From Bacillus sp. RO1 (lineage in GTDB: Bacteria; Bacillota; Bacilli; Bacillales; Bacillaceae_I), in the NCBI RefSeq assembly GCF_012524115.1, contig NZ_JAAZWB010000048.1, positions 17,805 through 81,804 on the forward strand: a stretch of 64,000 nucleotides of DNA. Reading direction: 5' to 3'. A program made the position numbers and the translations under genes. Below, piece by piece: positions 36,115 to 42,964 of this stretch. The notes beneath the pieces are model-generated. The model was not told the DNA's origin and did not search any database. It saw only the letters and a list, made by a program, of their open reading frames with translations. The stretch's first letter is position 1. Each line of letters opens with the position of its first letter.

Positions 36115-36362
36115 GCAAAACGAGGCCTCTGAAAAACTGATATTAGATAGTATTTTGTGTATTTTGGAGCTGTGGATTGAAGCAAAAGGTGAAGACTCCT
36201 GAGGAAGATAGCGCTAGGTGGAGACCCCGCAGGAAAAGCCGAGGAGGCTCCACCAGCGCCCCTAGGAAAGCGAAGCCATTTGCGGAAATCCACAGCGGTG
36301 TCTAAACAACATCTGAACTCAAAGTCCTTTTCAGTGGCCTCTGCAAAACGCGGAGGATTTTT
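36104..36362 (+). terminator. Kinase terminator hairpin with a repeat element in its loop
   Basis: AAATCCTCC at 36104-36112 and GAGGCCTCTGAAAA at about 36122-36135 are complementary (with few mismatches) to TTTTCAGTGGCCTC at about 36332-36345 and GGAGGATTTTTT at 36352-36363. The arms are about 200 nt apart because element B1 lies between them; without it they form a normal terminator. Confidence 0.65.
36169..36296. repeat. GC-rich palindromic element, type B (copy B1)
   Basis: About 128 bp bounded by GCTGTGGATTG and AATCCACAGC. It contains GAAGACTCCTGAGG, GGAGACCCCGCAGG, GCCGAGGAGGCTCC and CGCCCCTAGGAAAGCGAAGCC. The right flank GGTGTCTAAACAACAT is shared with B4 near 57050. Confidence 0.9.
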
Positions 36363-36484
36363 TGTGTTGACAAGCGTTAAAATATATATTATCTTAATAA
36401 CAATACTTTAACACCTAAAAGCGTTTAAGCGTTTAAGTGTGTTAGCAAAACTTAGCCGAGTTGAGTTTAGTAAATAAATAGGTT

Positions 36485-36690
36485 GGTAGCTATGTATAAA
36501 AGTAGTTTTCCTTATTGCAGCAAAAAGAGACTGGATGGTTGGTGAAAATCCAGGCGTGATGGAAGATGAAGTACAATACATATTTTAACGGCTATCATAG
36601 CAGATGAGTGGGCAATTTATATGTTGCCAATTAGGGTGGTACCGCGGAGCTTCTTCGTCCCTTACTTTAGGGATGAGGAAGCTTTTTTGG
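36485..36690 (+). promoter_or_regulatory. T-box leader, probably tyrosine-specific
   Basis: A T-box sequence AGGGTGGTACCGCGG lies at 36633-36647, directly followed by a terminator GGAGCTTCTTCGTCCCT / AGGGATGAGGAAGCTTTTTT. Upstream is a Stem I with TAGCTATG at about 36487 able to pair with CATAGCA at about 36597 and a GGTTGGTGAAAATCC apical part. In the specifier-loop position GATGAAGTACAA reads a TAC codon followed by A, pointing to tRNA-Tyr. Uncharged tRNA would stabilise the antiterminator and switch on the transporter gene downstream. Confidence 0.88.
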
Positions 36691-36736
36691 TGCAAATTAA
36701 CAGGTAGGAAAATTTACTTTTTTTGGAGGGAACATC

Positions 36737-38137
36737 ATGGAGCAGCAAATACAGAAAGAAAAAATAAACATTAGCGGCCTTGCAGCTCTTTGTTTGATTA
36801 GCAGCATCATCGCAATCATTTCTATCTCATTATTTATTTTTAAGGCAGAGCCTCATATACCGATTTTTGCGAGTATTATGGTATTGATTTTATTTTCCTT
36901 AATTAAAGGACATTCTTGGGACTTTATTGAAACTGGATTAAAAAATGGTTTAAAAGAAGGTCTTACGCCGATTTTATTATTTATTCTCATTGGAATTTTA
37001 ATTGGGGTGTGGATGCTGGCTGGTACAATACCGACATTCATCTACTATGGAGGTCAGCTCATTTCCGCACAATTTTTCCTTCCTAGTGTGTTTATCATTA
37101 CAGCGATCATCGGGATTAGCATTGGTAGCTCTTTTACTACTGCTGCAACGGTGGGAGTTGCGTTTATCGCGCTTGGGACAGGCATGGGATTCGATCCTGC
37201 TTTAGTGGCAGGAGCCATTATTTCAGGAGCTCTTTTAGGAGATAAAATGTCGCCTCTATCAGATACTACGAATATTGCCTCTGCGGTATGCAAGGTAGAT
37301 TTGTTTGAACATATCCGCCATATGCTGTGGACAACCATTCCTGCAACGATTATTTGCTTGGTGGTATTTGGACTTTTCTCAACTGGTAACGGTGGTGGGC
37401 AGGTAGGGGATTTTGCAGAGTTGCCTAAGGTATTAAAAGAAGAAGGCATGGTAAGCATTTGGGCTTTAATACCGGCTGTTGTCATGTTTGGAGTAGCCCT
37501 AAAACGTGTACCTGCAATTTTTGTCATGATGGTCGGCATTGTCATTGGTGCAGTGATGGCTTTCGTTCTTCAACCTGGCGTTCAAGTTGGACAACTTATG
37601 GATGTTATGCAAAATGGATATACCGGGGCAACAGGCGACGAAGCGATAGACAGCATATTGACAAAGGGCGGAATCCAAAGCATGATGTGGTCGGTATCTC
37701 TTGTGTTACTTACCTTAAGCATGGGAGGATTGATTCAACAGCTGCGAGTGATGGAACGATTGCTAGTGATGATCCAATCATTTGTATCGTCCACAGGAAA
37801 GCTGATTTTCGCAACGGTTGCAACAGCAATTGGAGTAAATGTAACTGTTGGAGAGCAGTATATGTCTATCATATTAACCGGCCAAGCCTTCCAAAGTGAA
37901 TATGAGAAGCAAGGAATTGCACCTAAAAATTTAGCACGAGTCCTAGAGGATGCGGGAACTGTTATCAATCCATTAATTCCATACGGAGTCAGTGGTGTGT
38001 TCATGGCAGGGGTGCTTGAAGTGCCTGTGTTGGATTACTTGCCGTTTGCCCTGTTTTGCTTAGTCAGTCCGTTATTAAGTCTGTTTTATGGGTTTACAGG
38101 AATTAGTATTAGGAAAAGAGAACAAGTTAAGGGGTAA
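36737..38137 (+). CDS. NhaC-family Na+/H+ antiporter-type transporter (T-box regulated)
   Basis: A 466-residue protein with about eleven to twelve transmembrane segments (ALCLISSIIAIISISLFIF, TPILLFILIGILIGVWMLAG, FIITAIIGISIGSSFTTAATVGVAFIALG). The NhaC signature appears in GAIISGALLGDKMSPLSDTTNIAS and the second repeat ATAIGVNVTVGEQYMSIILTG...VLEDAGTVINPLIPYG. The T-box with a likely TAC specifier suggests its real cargo is tyrosine or a related metabolite rather than only Na+; NhaC-type genes with tyrosine T-boxes are known in Bacillus. GGAGGGAAC precedes the ATG; a terminator follows. Confidence 0.88.
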   Translation: MEQQIQKEKINISGLAALCLISSIIAIISISLFIFKAEPHIPIFASIMVLILFSLIKGHSWDFIETGLKNGLKEGLTPILLFILIGILIGVWMLAGTIPTFIYYGGQLISAQFFLPSVFIITAIIGISIGSSFTTAATVGVAFIALGTGMGFDPALVAGAIISGALLGDKMSPLSDTTNIASAVCKVDLFEHIRHMLWTTIPATIICLVVFGLFSTGNGGGQVGDFAELPKVLKEEGMVSIWALIPAVVMFGVALKRVPAIFVMMVGIVIGAVMAFVLQPGVQVGQLMDVMQNGYTGATGDEAIDSILTKGGIQSMMWSVSLVLLTLSMGGLIQQLRVMERLLVMIQSFVSSTGKLIFATVATAIGVNVTVGEQYMSIILTGQAFQSEYEKQGIAPKNLARVLEDAGTVINPLIPYGVSGVFMAGVLEVPVLDYLPFALFCLVSPLLSLFYGFTGISIRKREQVKG

Positions 38138-38145
38138 GGTGATAA

Positions 38146-38184
38146 AAGAGCTAGCAGTCAACAGGACTGCTAGCTCTTTCTCTT
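38146..38184 (+). terminator. Terminator of the nhaC-like gene
   Basis: AAAGAGCTAGCAGTC / GACTGCTAGCTCTTT perfect stem with a 5-nt loop, T-rich tail. Confidence 0.92.
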
Positions 38185-38210
38185 AAATGATATAAAATTA
38201 AATAATACGG

Positions 38211-38334
38211 TTGATTTCCGTTCCAGGCGCTTCGCTTGCCTGCGGGCGGTCCGTGAGCCTCCTCGGCTTGCGCCTGCGGGGTCTCACCAGTCCCTTCCTC
38301 CCGCGGGCGTCATCGCGCCTTGCACTCCAATCAA
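38211..38334. repeat. GC-rich palindromic element, type A (copy A2)
   Basis: 124 bp bounded by TTGATT and AATCAA; the near-complement of copy A1, with CGTTCCAGGCGCTTCGC, GGGCGGTCCGTGAG, GCCTGCGGGGTCTCACC and CCTCCCGCGGGCGTC blocks. Confidence 0.9.
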
Positions 38335-38423
38335 AGGGAAATTCCATTCAATGTACGATTAATAAAAAAGCACTCTCAATTAGTTAACTGTAAAACATAA
38401 AGATTAAGTATTTATACTTTCCA

Positions 38424-38608
38424 GCTGTGGATTGGAGCAAAAGGCGAAGACTCCTCGAAAATACTACGCATTTTCTTCGTGCGATGCATCGCTGCCGAAG
38501 CCTTCCTTGTCCTGAGGGAGATAGCGGTAGCTTGAGACCCCTCAAGCGTTGCGAGGAGGCTCAAGCATCGCCCCTAGGAAAGCGAAGCCATTTGCGGAAA
38601 GGAACAGC
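38424..38608. repeat. GC-rich palindromic element, type B long form (copy B2)
   Basis: 185 bp starting GCTGTGGATTGGAGC and ending GGAACAGC. Compared with B1 it has an extra internal block (ACGCATTTTCTTCGTGCGAT...CTTGTCCTGAGGG). It is almost identical to B3 at 53358. It lies 90 bp after A2, between the convergent nhaC and gntK-like genes. Confidence 0.9.
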
Positions 38609-38682
38609 GGCGATTAAAGAATCGTCAAAAGTTTTAAGCTTTAAAAGGAACAGACGTATTTGCCCGATTATTCTTGAAATCG

Positions 38683-40191
38683 TCAATATTGCAACCGGTC
38701 GATTTCTGCAAATAACGGTTTATTTTTATTATATAGCTCACGGTAGAGGTGGTAATATTCTTCATACATTGCCACATTACGAACAGTAGGCAATACCTCA
38801 TGCTTAATTGGAATGTATGATTTAATGGCTTCAAGGGACTCTACTTCTCCAAGTGCAAACATGCCAAACCAGGCAGCACCCCACGCAGTAGCATGGGTAC
38901 TTTCCGGTAAGATGACCGTTTTGCGGAAAATATCTGCTGTCATCTGTACCCATAGAGGCGATCGAGCATAGCTACCACTGACCACCAGTTTTTTTGTAGG
39001 ATGTGTGTTTTCGTGAAGTTTTTCATGAATCTCATACATGTTGAAGATAACACTTTCCATCACGCTGCGAATCATGTCTGCACTAGTGTGCGAAAGGGTG
39101 AGGCCCATCCAGCCCCCCTTTGCTTTAGCGTTCCATTTTGGAGCACGTTCTCCGTTCAGGTATGGCAGGAAAAATAGCCCGTTAGCTCCTGCGCTTGAAG
39201 TTGAAGCAAGTGCTTCAAGATCAGACACTTCTACTGTTTCCTTTTTTGTTAAGGAAGAGAATTGTCTTGCTAGCCACTGCATGAGAATCGTACCATTGTT
39301 GGTTGCGCCGCCGACTATACGACGTTCTTTCGTAAACGCATATTGAAAGGTGCGTTGTTCCACATCAATCGTTTTTTGGGTGGTGAATCTTCGAATAGCC
39401 CCACTGCTACCAATCGTTAATGCGGTTTCTCCTTCTTCCGTAGCACCAACCCCAATATTGGCAAGCACACCGCCACTTGCCCCAATAATAATAGGTGTAG
39501 ATGTATGTAGTAACATTTCTTTTGCGATAGCAGCTGTAAGTGGTCCAACTTGTGTGGAACAGGGGACCACTTTTGAGAGTTGAGACTCATTTACTCCGGC
39601 TATGGCAAGTGCTTCTTCATCCCAACGGAGTGTATGAATGTTGAATAGTCCGGTCGCAGAGGCGATAGAATAATCTACTTGCCAGGTCTTGCACCATTTA
39701 TATAAAATATATTCTTTTATTGAAACAAAGCGAGTTGCTTCATAATACGGTGTATATTGATTCTCTTTCATCCAAACAAGCTTCACAAAAGGTGACATGG
39801 GATGAATAGGCGTTCCAGTTTGCTCATATATGTCTTGACCGTAAGACTCCTTCATAATGGCAGCCTGTGGATAGCTTCTGCCGTCAGCCCAAGTTATCAT
39901 GGGGGAAATTGGTTCGTTATTATCACCGATACAGATCAAACTATGCATTGGAGCAGAAATACTTAGACCAATAATATCGTGGGGTGCGATTCTTAATTTC
40001 CTAATAGAAGTGGAGATGGCCAGACGTGCAGCACTCTCTATCTCCATGGGATTTTGTTCCGAATAACTAGGTTTTGGACGGTAGGTGGAATAGGCATGTT
40101 CTGACTCAGAGATCACTTCTCCACTTCTATTGAAAATGACAGACCTAGTTGTAGAGGTGCCAATATCCAATCCAATTATGTAGTTACTCAT
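38683..40191 (-). CDS. gntK: FGGY-family carbohydrate kinase, gluconate kinase-like
   Basis: A 502-residue FGGY kinase. The N-terminal phosphate-binding motif YIIGLDIGTSTTRSVIFN, MHSLICIGDNNEPISPMITWADGRS, the ATP-side GSSGAIRRFT and the C-terminal VVSGSYARSPLWVQMTADIFRKTV are all visible. Similarity to Bacillus GntK (MITWAD, PMHSL) suggests gluconate, giving 6-phosphogluconate for the pentose phosphate pathway. There is no gntP, gntZ or gntR beside it, so the substrate is less certain. ATG 40191 follows GAGGTG by 12 nt; the GTG at 40203 overlaps the binding site. Confidence 0.78.
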   Translation of the reverse strand: MSNYIIGLDIGTSTTRSVIFNRSGEVISESEHAYSTYRPKPSYSEQNPMEIESAARLAISTSIRKLRIAPHDIIGLSISAPMHSLICIGDNNEPISPMITWADGRSYPQAAIMKESYGQDIYEQTGTPIHPMSPFVKLVWMKENQYTPYYEATRFVSIKEYILYKWCKTWQVDYSIASATGLFNIHTLRWDEEALAIAGVNESQLSKVVPCSTQVGPLTAAIAKEMLLHTSTPIIIGASGGVLANIGVGATEEGETALTIGSSGAIRRFTTQKTIDVEQRTFQYAFTKERRIVGGATNNGTILMQWLARQFSSLTKKETVEVSDLEALASTSSAGANGLFFLPYLNGERAPKWNAKAKGGWMGLTLSHTSADMIRSVMESVIFNMYEIHEKLHENTHPTKKLVVSGSYARSPLWVQMTADIFRKTVILPESTHATAWGAAWFGMFALGEVESLEAIKSYIPIKHEVLPTVRNVAMYEEYYHLYRELYNKNKPLFAEIDRLQY

Positions 40192-40390
40192 TATGTGCCA
40201 CACCTCGCTTTATAATAGTATCTTTATTTTAATCGTTGTGAGTAGTTGATATCAATCAGTTTAGAAAAGATAATAATTATATTAGTATAAGTAATACGTG
40301 AACGGTTTCTTGATGTTTAATGGTTCAAAAGTCACACTTATATTCAGTTGTGCACAGTCAATTCCCATGATAGACGGGATATACACATGT

Positions 40391-40430
40391 TTATCCACAT
40401 TATCAACAACATTCTGAAAATTTATCCACA
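40391..40430 (+). promoter_or_regulatory. Pair of consensus DnaA boxes
   Basis: TTATCCACA occurs at 40391-40399 and 40422-40430, same strand, start to start 31 nt. The 9-mer is the DnaA-box consensus. They lie in the 500-base gap between the divergent gntK-like and doxX genes, with no replication genes nearby. Confidence 0.6.
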
Positions 40431-40536
40431 AAATACTATTCGAAATTGAATGATTTATTTATATTGATATAAAAGGTTTTACAGGTGTGTACTTTTTGTT
40501 AACTAAATAAATATTGCGAACAATTTGTGAACTGCA

Positions 40537-40664
40537 TTGTAATTGATAGTAAATGGTTGTATAGTAAAGATAGAAAGAAAGTGAAAAACTTCACAAACTT
40601 TCTAAAGCAAAAGTAGTAGCTAGCCGGCTAATTTTTTTAAAGGTTATTGTGAAAAACTTCACAA
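40537..40664 (+). promoter_or_regulatory. doxX promoter with two Rex/Fnr-type palindromes
   Basis: A promoter TTGTAA (40537) - 17 nt - TATAGT (40560) is followed by AAGTGAAAAACTTCACAA at 40579-40596 and the perfect palindrome-like TTGTGAAAAACTTCACAA at 40647-40664, just before the ribosome binding site. The second fits the Rex operator TTGTGAA-N4-TTCACAA and also the Fnr/Crp form TGTGA-N6-TCACA. A TTGTGAA half-site lies at 40525. Confidence 0.7.
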
Positions 40665-40688
40665 ACTGAATTGTAGGAGGAGTAAATC

Positions 40689-41219
40689 ATGAAATGGTTA
40701 CGTGGACCGAAAATGGCAATCCTTTGGACAGTTTTAAGAGTTTGGTTGGGGGTACAATGGCTAAAAGCCGGTTTGCCGAAAATAGGAACATTTGATGCAG
40801 AAGGATTTCTACATGGCGCGATCGCAAAAGCGGAAGGAGCGCACCCAGCGGTACAAGGATGGTACGCAGGATTTCTTGAGAATGTAGCGTTGCCTAATGT
40901 TGGTTTAATCAACATTCTAATTCCATGGGGCGAAGTGCTGGTTGGAATTGCACTCATACTTGGCTTAGCAACATTGCCGGCACTTATAGGAGCAGCATTT
41001 ATGAACTTGAACTTTCTGTTGGCCGGAACCGTCAGCACGAACCCTGTACTATATACTGCAGCCATATTACTAATTGCAGCAGGCACAGCAGCTACCTTCT
41101 ACGGGCTAGATCGCTTTGCAGTGAAATATGTAAAAGAGAAAATGGATGAACGCAAGATGAAACCTACCGGTGGAAACGGACGAAAGACAATGAATGGCGG
41201 TCATGCAGCGGCTCATTAA
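40689..41219 (+). CDS. DoxX/DoxD-family membrane protein
   Basis: A 176-residue four-helix membrane protein of the DoxX/DoxD group: LWTVLRVWLGVQWLKAGLPKIG (the conserved RxxxGxxWxxxGxxK start), INILIPWGEVLVGIALILGLATLPALIGAAFMNLNFLLAG and AAILLIAAGTAATFYGLDRF. The C-terminal 25 residues are basic and His-rich. DoxD is a subunit of thiosulfate:quinone oxidoreductase in archaea; bacterial relatives are linked to redox and oxidative stress. Two redox-regulator-like palindromes stand in front, which fits. GTAGGAGG lies about 8 nt before the ATG. Confidence 0.85.
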   Translation: MKWLRGPKMAILWTVLRVWLGVQWLKAGLPKIGTFDAEGFLHGAIAKAEGAHPAVQGWYAGFLENVALPNVGLINILIPWGEVLVGIALILGLATLPALIGAAFMNLNFLLAGTVSTNPVLYTAAILLIAAGTAATFYGLDRFAVKYVKEKMDERKMKPTGGNGRKTMNGGHAAAH

Positions 41220-41231
41220 TGGAATGAAGTT

Positions 41232-41273
41232 GAGTGAAAAAGCGACGTGAGATGTTACACGTTGCTTTTTTTG
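41232..41273 (+). terminator. Terminator of the doxX gene
   Basis: AAAAGCGACGTG / CACGTTGCTTTTTTT with an 8-nt loop. Confidence 0.88.
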
Positions 41274-41281
41274 GTTGATTA

Positions 41282-41322
41282 AAAAGCCGGTCATGATTTG
41301 GTTCAATCATGACCGGCCAAAA
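41282..41322 (-). terminator. Terminator of yfhD
   Basis: Reverse strand GGCCGGTCATGATT / AATCATGACCGGCTTTTT, 6-nt loop. Confidence 0.9.
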
Positions 41323-41328
41323 ATGGAA

Positions 41329-41526
41329 CTATCTAAAGGTATCCTTCTTGCTGTTCCGTTTAATTCCAGCTGCTGATGCGCGAGCTTGTGCTTCTAAGAT
41401 TTCATTGTCTGCATGCTGCTCGTTCGCGAATTCTGCATCTTGTGCAGCTTTTTTCATGTTCTTAGGTACTTGTGGAAGTGATGATTTGTTCTTACCACCA
41501 GATTGATGTCCGCGTGAACGTCCCAT
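41329..41526 (-). CDS. yfhD: YfhD-like small protein
   Basis: Sixty-five residues, basic and hydrophilic: GRSRGHQSGGKNKSSLPQVP, then EFANEQHADNEILEAQARAS. It resembles the Bacillus YfhD family of small, probably spore-associated proteins. The position next to yfhE agrees with the B. subtilis order yfhD-yfhE-yfhF-recX. AGGAGGG lies 6 nt before the ATG. The function is unknown. Confidence 0.7.
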   Translation of the reverse strand: MGRSRGHQSGGKNKSSLPQVPKNMKKAAQDAEFANEQHADNEILEAQARASAAGIKRNSKKDTFR

Positions 41527-41717
41527 TCGAAACCCTCCTAAGAATATGCGATAGACATAAGGTACATACGCTTGTTGGTCCTTTATGTCTTCTTAAATAG
41601 GTTAACCTGAGAAGAGGGCGCTGATGTGAGGGAGATGTTGGAGAGGAAGAGGGTGGTGGTTCGGGAGGGAGATTGAAGTTTTATTAGGAAGTGGGATTTA
41701 GGGGGAGATTTCACGAA

Positions 41718-41861
41718 TCGCCCGTAAATTTGAAAAGTCGCCCGAATAGTCTCGTAAATCGCCCGTATTTCTAAATAATCGCCCGTAAAAATTAATTTTC
41801 GCCCGTAAATTCAAAATATCGCCCGAAAACGTCCCAGAATCGCCTGATTAGGTAAAACATA
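41718..41861. repeat. 20-21-nt-period array, AATCGCCCG family (reverse of 27717 array)
   Basis: TCGCCCG starts at 41718, 41738, 41759, 41779, 41799, 41819 and, altered to TCGCCTG, 41840: spacings of 20 or 21. Units read TCGCCCGTAAAT plus a variable tail, the reverse complement of the array at 27717. It lies in the 416-base gap between yfhD and yfhE; the rest of that gap (41527-41717) is purine-rich and shows nothing I can name. Confidence 0.88.
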
Positions 41862-41865
41862 TAAA

Positions 41866-41914
41866 AACGTGCCTTCATCAAGATGCAAAGATGCAAGATG
41901 GATGAAGGCACGTT
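41866..41914 (-). terminator. Terminator of yfhE
   Basis: Reverse strand AACGTGCCTTCATC / GATGAAGGCACGTTTTTA, perfect 14-bp stem with a loop of about 20 nt. Confidence 0.88.
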
Positions 41915-41942
41915 CACTGTGATTCATATTTTCTAATTAGGA

Positions 41943-42065
41943 CTATCGGCGTCTCTCCGTATATCCGCCAACTCGATCCGCCATTTTAAACTCACGAGAG
42001 TAGGTAACTTCCTGTGTTTTGCTTAATGTTGTCTTTGCCTTTTCACGACGTTTTTTATCACTCAT
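41943..42065 (-). CDS. yfhE: YfhE family protein
   Basis: A 40-residue protein (SDKKRREKAKTTLSKTQEV, then YSREFKMADRVGGYTERRR) of the YfhE family, recognised by the KTQEVxYxREFKxAD core and the GGYTxRR end. The function is unknown; the gene is part of the conserved yfh segment. AAGGAGGGG lies 7 nt before the ATG. Confidence 0.88.
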   Translation of the reverse strand: MSDKKRREKAKTTLSKTQEVTYSREFKMADRVGGYTERRR

Positions 42066-42127
42066 CAAGAACCCCTCCTTCACATTTGCATACCATCAGT
42101 TTTAACTAGAAAGTGGGAAAATATACT

Positions 42128-42163
42128 AAAAAACGCCTACCCAAAACAATGGGCAGACGTAAA
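42128..42163 (-). terminator. Terminator of the GNAT gene
   Basis: Reverse strand ACGTCTGCCCA / TGGGTAGGCGTTTTTTAG with a 6-nt loop. Confidence 0.85.
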
Positions 42164-42167
42164 TTTA

Positions 42168-42731
42168 TTATGCTTCCTTCAACTGATGCTCTTCGTGCAG
42201 CACTTCGTGTCCGGTACGCAGTTTGTATAAAGTATATTGGTCGCGGGAGATTTCATAAAGATTGTAGATATCTTCTCCGCCGTTGATCTCATCCAGCAGG
42301 CTTTTGCGCGTTTCATTTGCCAAAACGACATATGGTAATTTCTCCGCTGCTTTTGTGGAACGAACATTTACTTTGCGGATGCGCATGAAAATGGATTTAA
42401 TATCGAGTTCATAAAACAGTTCCTCGAAGAATTGATCCTTGGCAGGTTGGTTGTAGCCTTTGCCATGGTATGGTTTGCCGAGCCAAGTGCCGAGAAATCC
42501 TGCTCCGTCTTGCACATCGAAGAGATTGATTGTTCCAATTGGAGTGCCCCACTCATCAAGAATGGTACGTGAAATCAATTCTCCGCGCTCTTCCGCTTCG
42601 ATGGTCTGTTTTGTAAGGAAAAGAAACTCATCGTAGGAATACGCTTTATGACGCACAAAAGGGAAGACTTCGGGGTGCACCATTAACTCATAAAGAGTTT
42701 GAGATTCTTGGAAATCACGTTTTTTGAGCAT
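42168..42731 (-). CDS. GNAT family N-acetyltransferase
   Basis: A 187-residue RimJ/RimL-like acetyltransferase: LYELMVHPEVFPFVRHKAYS, DEWGTPIGTINLFDVQDGAGFLGTWLGKPYHGKGYNQPAKDQFFEELF (motif A variant GKGYN, where RGQGIG is usual), and KVNVRSTKAAEKLPYVV. ATG 42731 follows GGAGGG by about 8 nt. A 200-nt leader with a tRNA-like structure precedes it. The acceptor is unknown. Confidence 0.8.
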   Translation of the reverse strand: MLKKRDFQESQTLYELMVHPEVFPFVRHKAYSYDEFLFLTKQTIEAEERGELISRTILDEWGTPIGTINLFDVQDGAGFLGTWLGKPYHGKGYNQPAKDQFFEELFYELDIKSIFMRIRKVNVRSTKAAEKLPYVVLANETRKSLLDEINGGEDIYNLYEISRDQYTLYKLRTGHEVLHEEHQLKEA

Positions 42732-42781
42732 GTCTAACCCTCCAATTGAGGGCAGAACTGTCACGTTCACGTGAAGACTGG

Positions 42782-42925
42782 CCCACCCTCGAAATTTTTT
42801 AAATTACAAAAAATTTCGGGGTGGGAATCGAACCCACTAGAACCAGTTTAACTGGTGGCGCACCATTTGCCTTCCCTAACATTTAAACACAATTGTTAGT
42901 TGATTTAATTTTGTTTACCTACGTA
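42782..42925 (-). ncRNA. tRNA-like structure plus long hairpin in the GNAT leader
   Basis: On the reverse strand, GTGGGTTCGATTCCCAC (42821-42837) is a textbook tRNA T arm. Before it lie a hairpin ACCAGTTAAACTGGT (42842-42856), which as a 7-nt loop would display the anticodon UAA after U33 and before A37, and a D-arm-like GGCAAATGGTGCGCC (42857-42871). GTTAGGG (42874-42880) can pair 5 of 7 with CCCGAAA (42814-42820) as an acceptor stem. But the same CCCACCCCGAAATTTTTT also pairs with AAAAAATTTCG(A)GGGTGGG (42782-42800) as a stem of about 17 bp. There is no CCA end or long variable arm expected for Leu. It is a tRNA relic or a tRNA-mimic leader. Confidence 0.5.
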
Positions 42926-42964
42926 TCATACTCGATTTCATTTAAAAAAGAAACAACTTTTTTG

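Noticed and set aside
38427..38789. 120-codon open frame at element B2
   Set aside because: Begins inside the repeat and runs into the antisense of the gntK-like gene.
40391..40430. Chromosomal origin (oriC)
   Set aside because: Only two DnaA boxes, no dnaA/dnaN and no AT-rich unwinding repeat cluster.
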